DNA of 64,000 bases from Plebeiibacterium sediminum (GTDB lineage Bacteria; Bacteroidota; Bacteroidia; Bacteroidales; Marinilabiliaceae): contig NZ_JAPDPJ010000004.1 in NCBI RefSeq assembly GCF_026013605.1, positions 62,001 to 126,000 on the forward strand. Direction: 5' to 3'. Positions 63,292-64,000 of the stretch are shown here, piece after piece. Under the pieces are notes generated by a model, which worked only from the letters and a program-made list of their open reading frames with translations, did no database searches and was not told the origin of the DNA. The position numbers were made by a program, and so were the translations under genes. Every line of letters starts with the position of its first letter. The stretch's first letter is position 1.

Positions 63292-64000
63292 ATGATTACA
63301 TCAGATAAGATATCGGTCAAAGAGAAAATAGGCTATAGTTTGGGAGATTTGGCGGCAAACCTGATCTTTCAAACTATTGTAACCTTTTTGGCATTTTTTT
63401 ATACTGACGTTTACAAAATTAACCCGGGAACTGCTTCTCGAATTATATTCGTTGGAGGTATGGTTGGTGCATTTTTTAACCCGGTAATGGGAATTATTGC
63501 TGATAGAACAAATACTAAATGGGGTAAATTCAGACCATGGATTCTTTGGACTGCTATTCCTCTGGGAATAATGTCAATTCTGGCATTTTCAACGCCCGAT
63601 TTTAGTTTACAGGGTAAGCTGGCTTACGCATTTACTACCTATACGCTGTTAGTAATTGCCTATTCTGCTAATAATGTTCCGTATTCTGCTTTAAGTGGCG
63701 TTATTACTGGTGAAATGGTGCAACGAAACAGTGTTTTTTCATATCGGTTTTTGGCGGTAATGGTAGCGCAGTTTATTGTTCAGACTTTACTTTTACCACT
63801 AAGCTTAATTTTAGGTGATGGTGATAAAACACGAGGATTTGAAAATGCAATAGGAATTCTTGCTGTCATTGGAATTATGCTATTTGTGATATCTTTCTAC
63901 GCTACAAAAGAACGCGTTGAAACAAATGCTGCTCAAAAATCCAGTGTTAAAATTGATTTTACTGATTTAGCCAATAATAAACCAGGAATCATCTTATTTA
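63292..64000 (+). CDS. Second GPH/MelB family symporter, cut by the window end
   Basis: The frame is open from ATG 63292 to the last base, giving 236 residues of about 490. The first segment, EKIGYSLGDLAANLIFQT, and MGIIADRTNTKWGKFRPW repeat almost exactly those of the GPH gene at 56000-57475. The two are paralogues within one locus, more similar at the N-terminus than in the loops. The start is 17 bp after the GH115 stop, so it belongs to the same operon. A different substrate, perhaps glucuronate-bearing oligosaccharides or free uronic acid, may explain the second copy; this is inference. Confidence 0.9.
   Translation, partial: MITSDKISVKEKIGYSLGDLAANLIFQTIVTFLAFFYTDVYKINPGTASRIIFVGGMVGAFFNPVMGIIADRTNTKWGKFRPWILWTAIPLGIMSILAFSTPDFSLQGKLAYAFTTYTLLVIAYSANNVPYSALSGVITGEMVQRNSVFSYRFLAVMVAQFIVQTLLLPLSLILGDGDKTRGFENAIGILAVIGIMLFVISFYATKERVETNAAQKSSVKIDFTDLANNKPGIILF

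Noticed and set aside
1-64000. tRNA, rRNA, CRISPR array, insertion sequence, integrase or phage genes
   Set aside because: Looked for on both strands; no cloverleaf with CCA-type ends, no regular spaced repeats apart from the 21-bp operator, and no transposase motif was found.

Overview
The window is AT-rich DNA from a member of the Bacteroidota, most likely a marine or anaerobic Bacteroidia/Marinilabiliales-type organism; the exact genus is inference. The evidence is SusC/SusD pairs, two hybrid two-component systems (HTCS), lipoprotein signals, promoters of the TAnnTTTG type, and a tyrosine ammonia-lyase closely resembling my memory of the characterised Flavobacterium johnsoniae enzyme.

Layout. 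(1) 1-860: two genes on the minus strand, a partial outer-membrane-like protein and a small lipoprotein. (2) 1147-5115: a thiamine salvage locus made of a TPP riboswitch, a TonB-dependent receptor, a PnuT-type transporter and thiamine pyrophosphokinase. This is the outer membrane / inner membrane / kinase route described in Bacteroides. (3) 5335-9832: a pair of M16 peptidases (one with the zinc motif, one without) and an alpha/beta hydrolase. (4) 9972-37327: a large, co-directional pigment/lipid cluster of the aryl polyene/flexirubin class, with tightly spaced genes. Tyrosine ammonia-lyase would make p-coumarate and a phenylacetate-CoA-ligase-like enzyme would activate it. Ketosynthases, a chain-length-factor-like protein, two ACPs, a ketoreductase and two hot-dog proteins would extend it. 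A methyltransferase, acyltransferases, a glycosyltransferase, two FAD oxidoreductases and several lipid hydrolases would tailor it. LolA-like, lipoprotein and MMPL components would place it in the outer membrane. No DarA or DarB homologue for dialkylresorcinol synthesis is visible here. (5) 37444-43784: an HTCS without an adjacent SusCD pair, a third FAD oxidoreductase and a small membrane protein. (6) 43930-64000: a glucuronoxylan utilisation locus. It holds a second HTCS read leftward, then rightward GH67 alpha-glucuronidase, SusC, SusD, a GPH sugar symporter, a zinc polyol dehydrogenase, a GH43 xylosidase/arabinofuranosidase, a GH115 alpha-glucuronidase and a second GPH symporter cut by the window edge.

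How it works together. In the xylan locus, the sensor propeller of the second HTCS would detect a xylan oligosaccharide and its AraC domain would activate the GH67 promoter. Between these two genes are four copies of TGT[T/A]AC spaced exactly 21 bp apart, ending about 30 bp before a TAnnTTTG box, which makes them a strong candidate operator. The most unusual protein is a 1278-residue fusion of an RND/MMPL exporter, a PlsC acyltransferase and a SAM methyltransferase. No tRNA, rRNA, CRISPR array, insertion sequence or integrase was seen.
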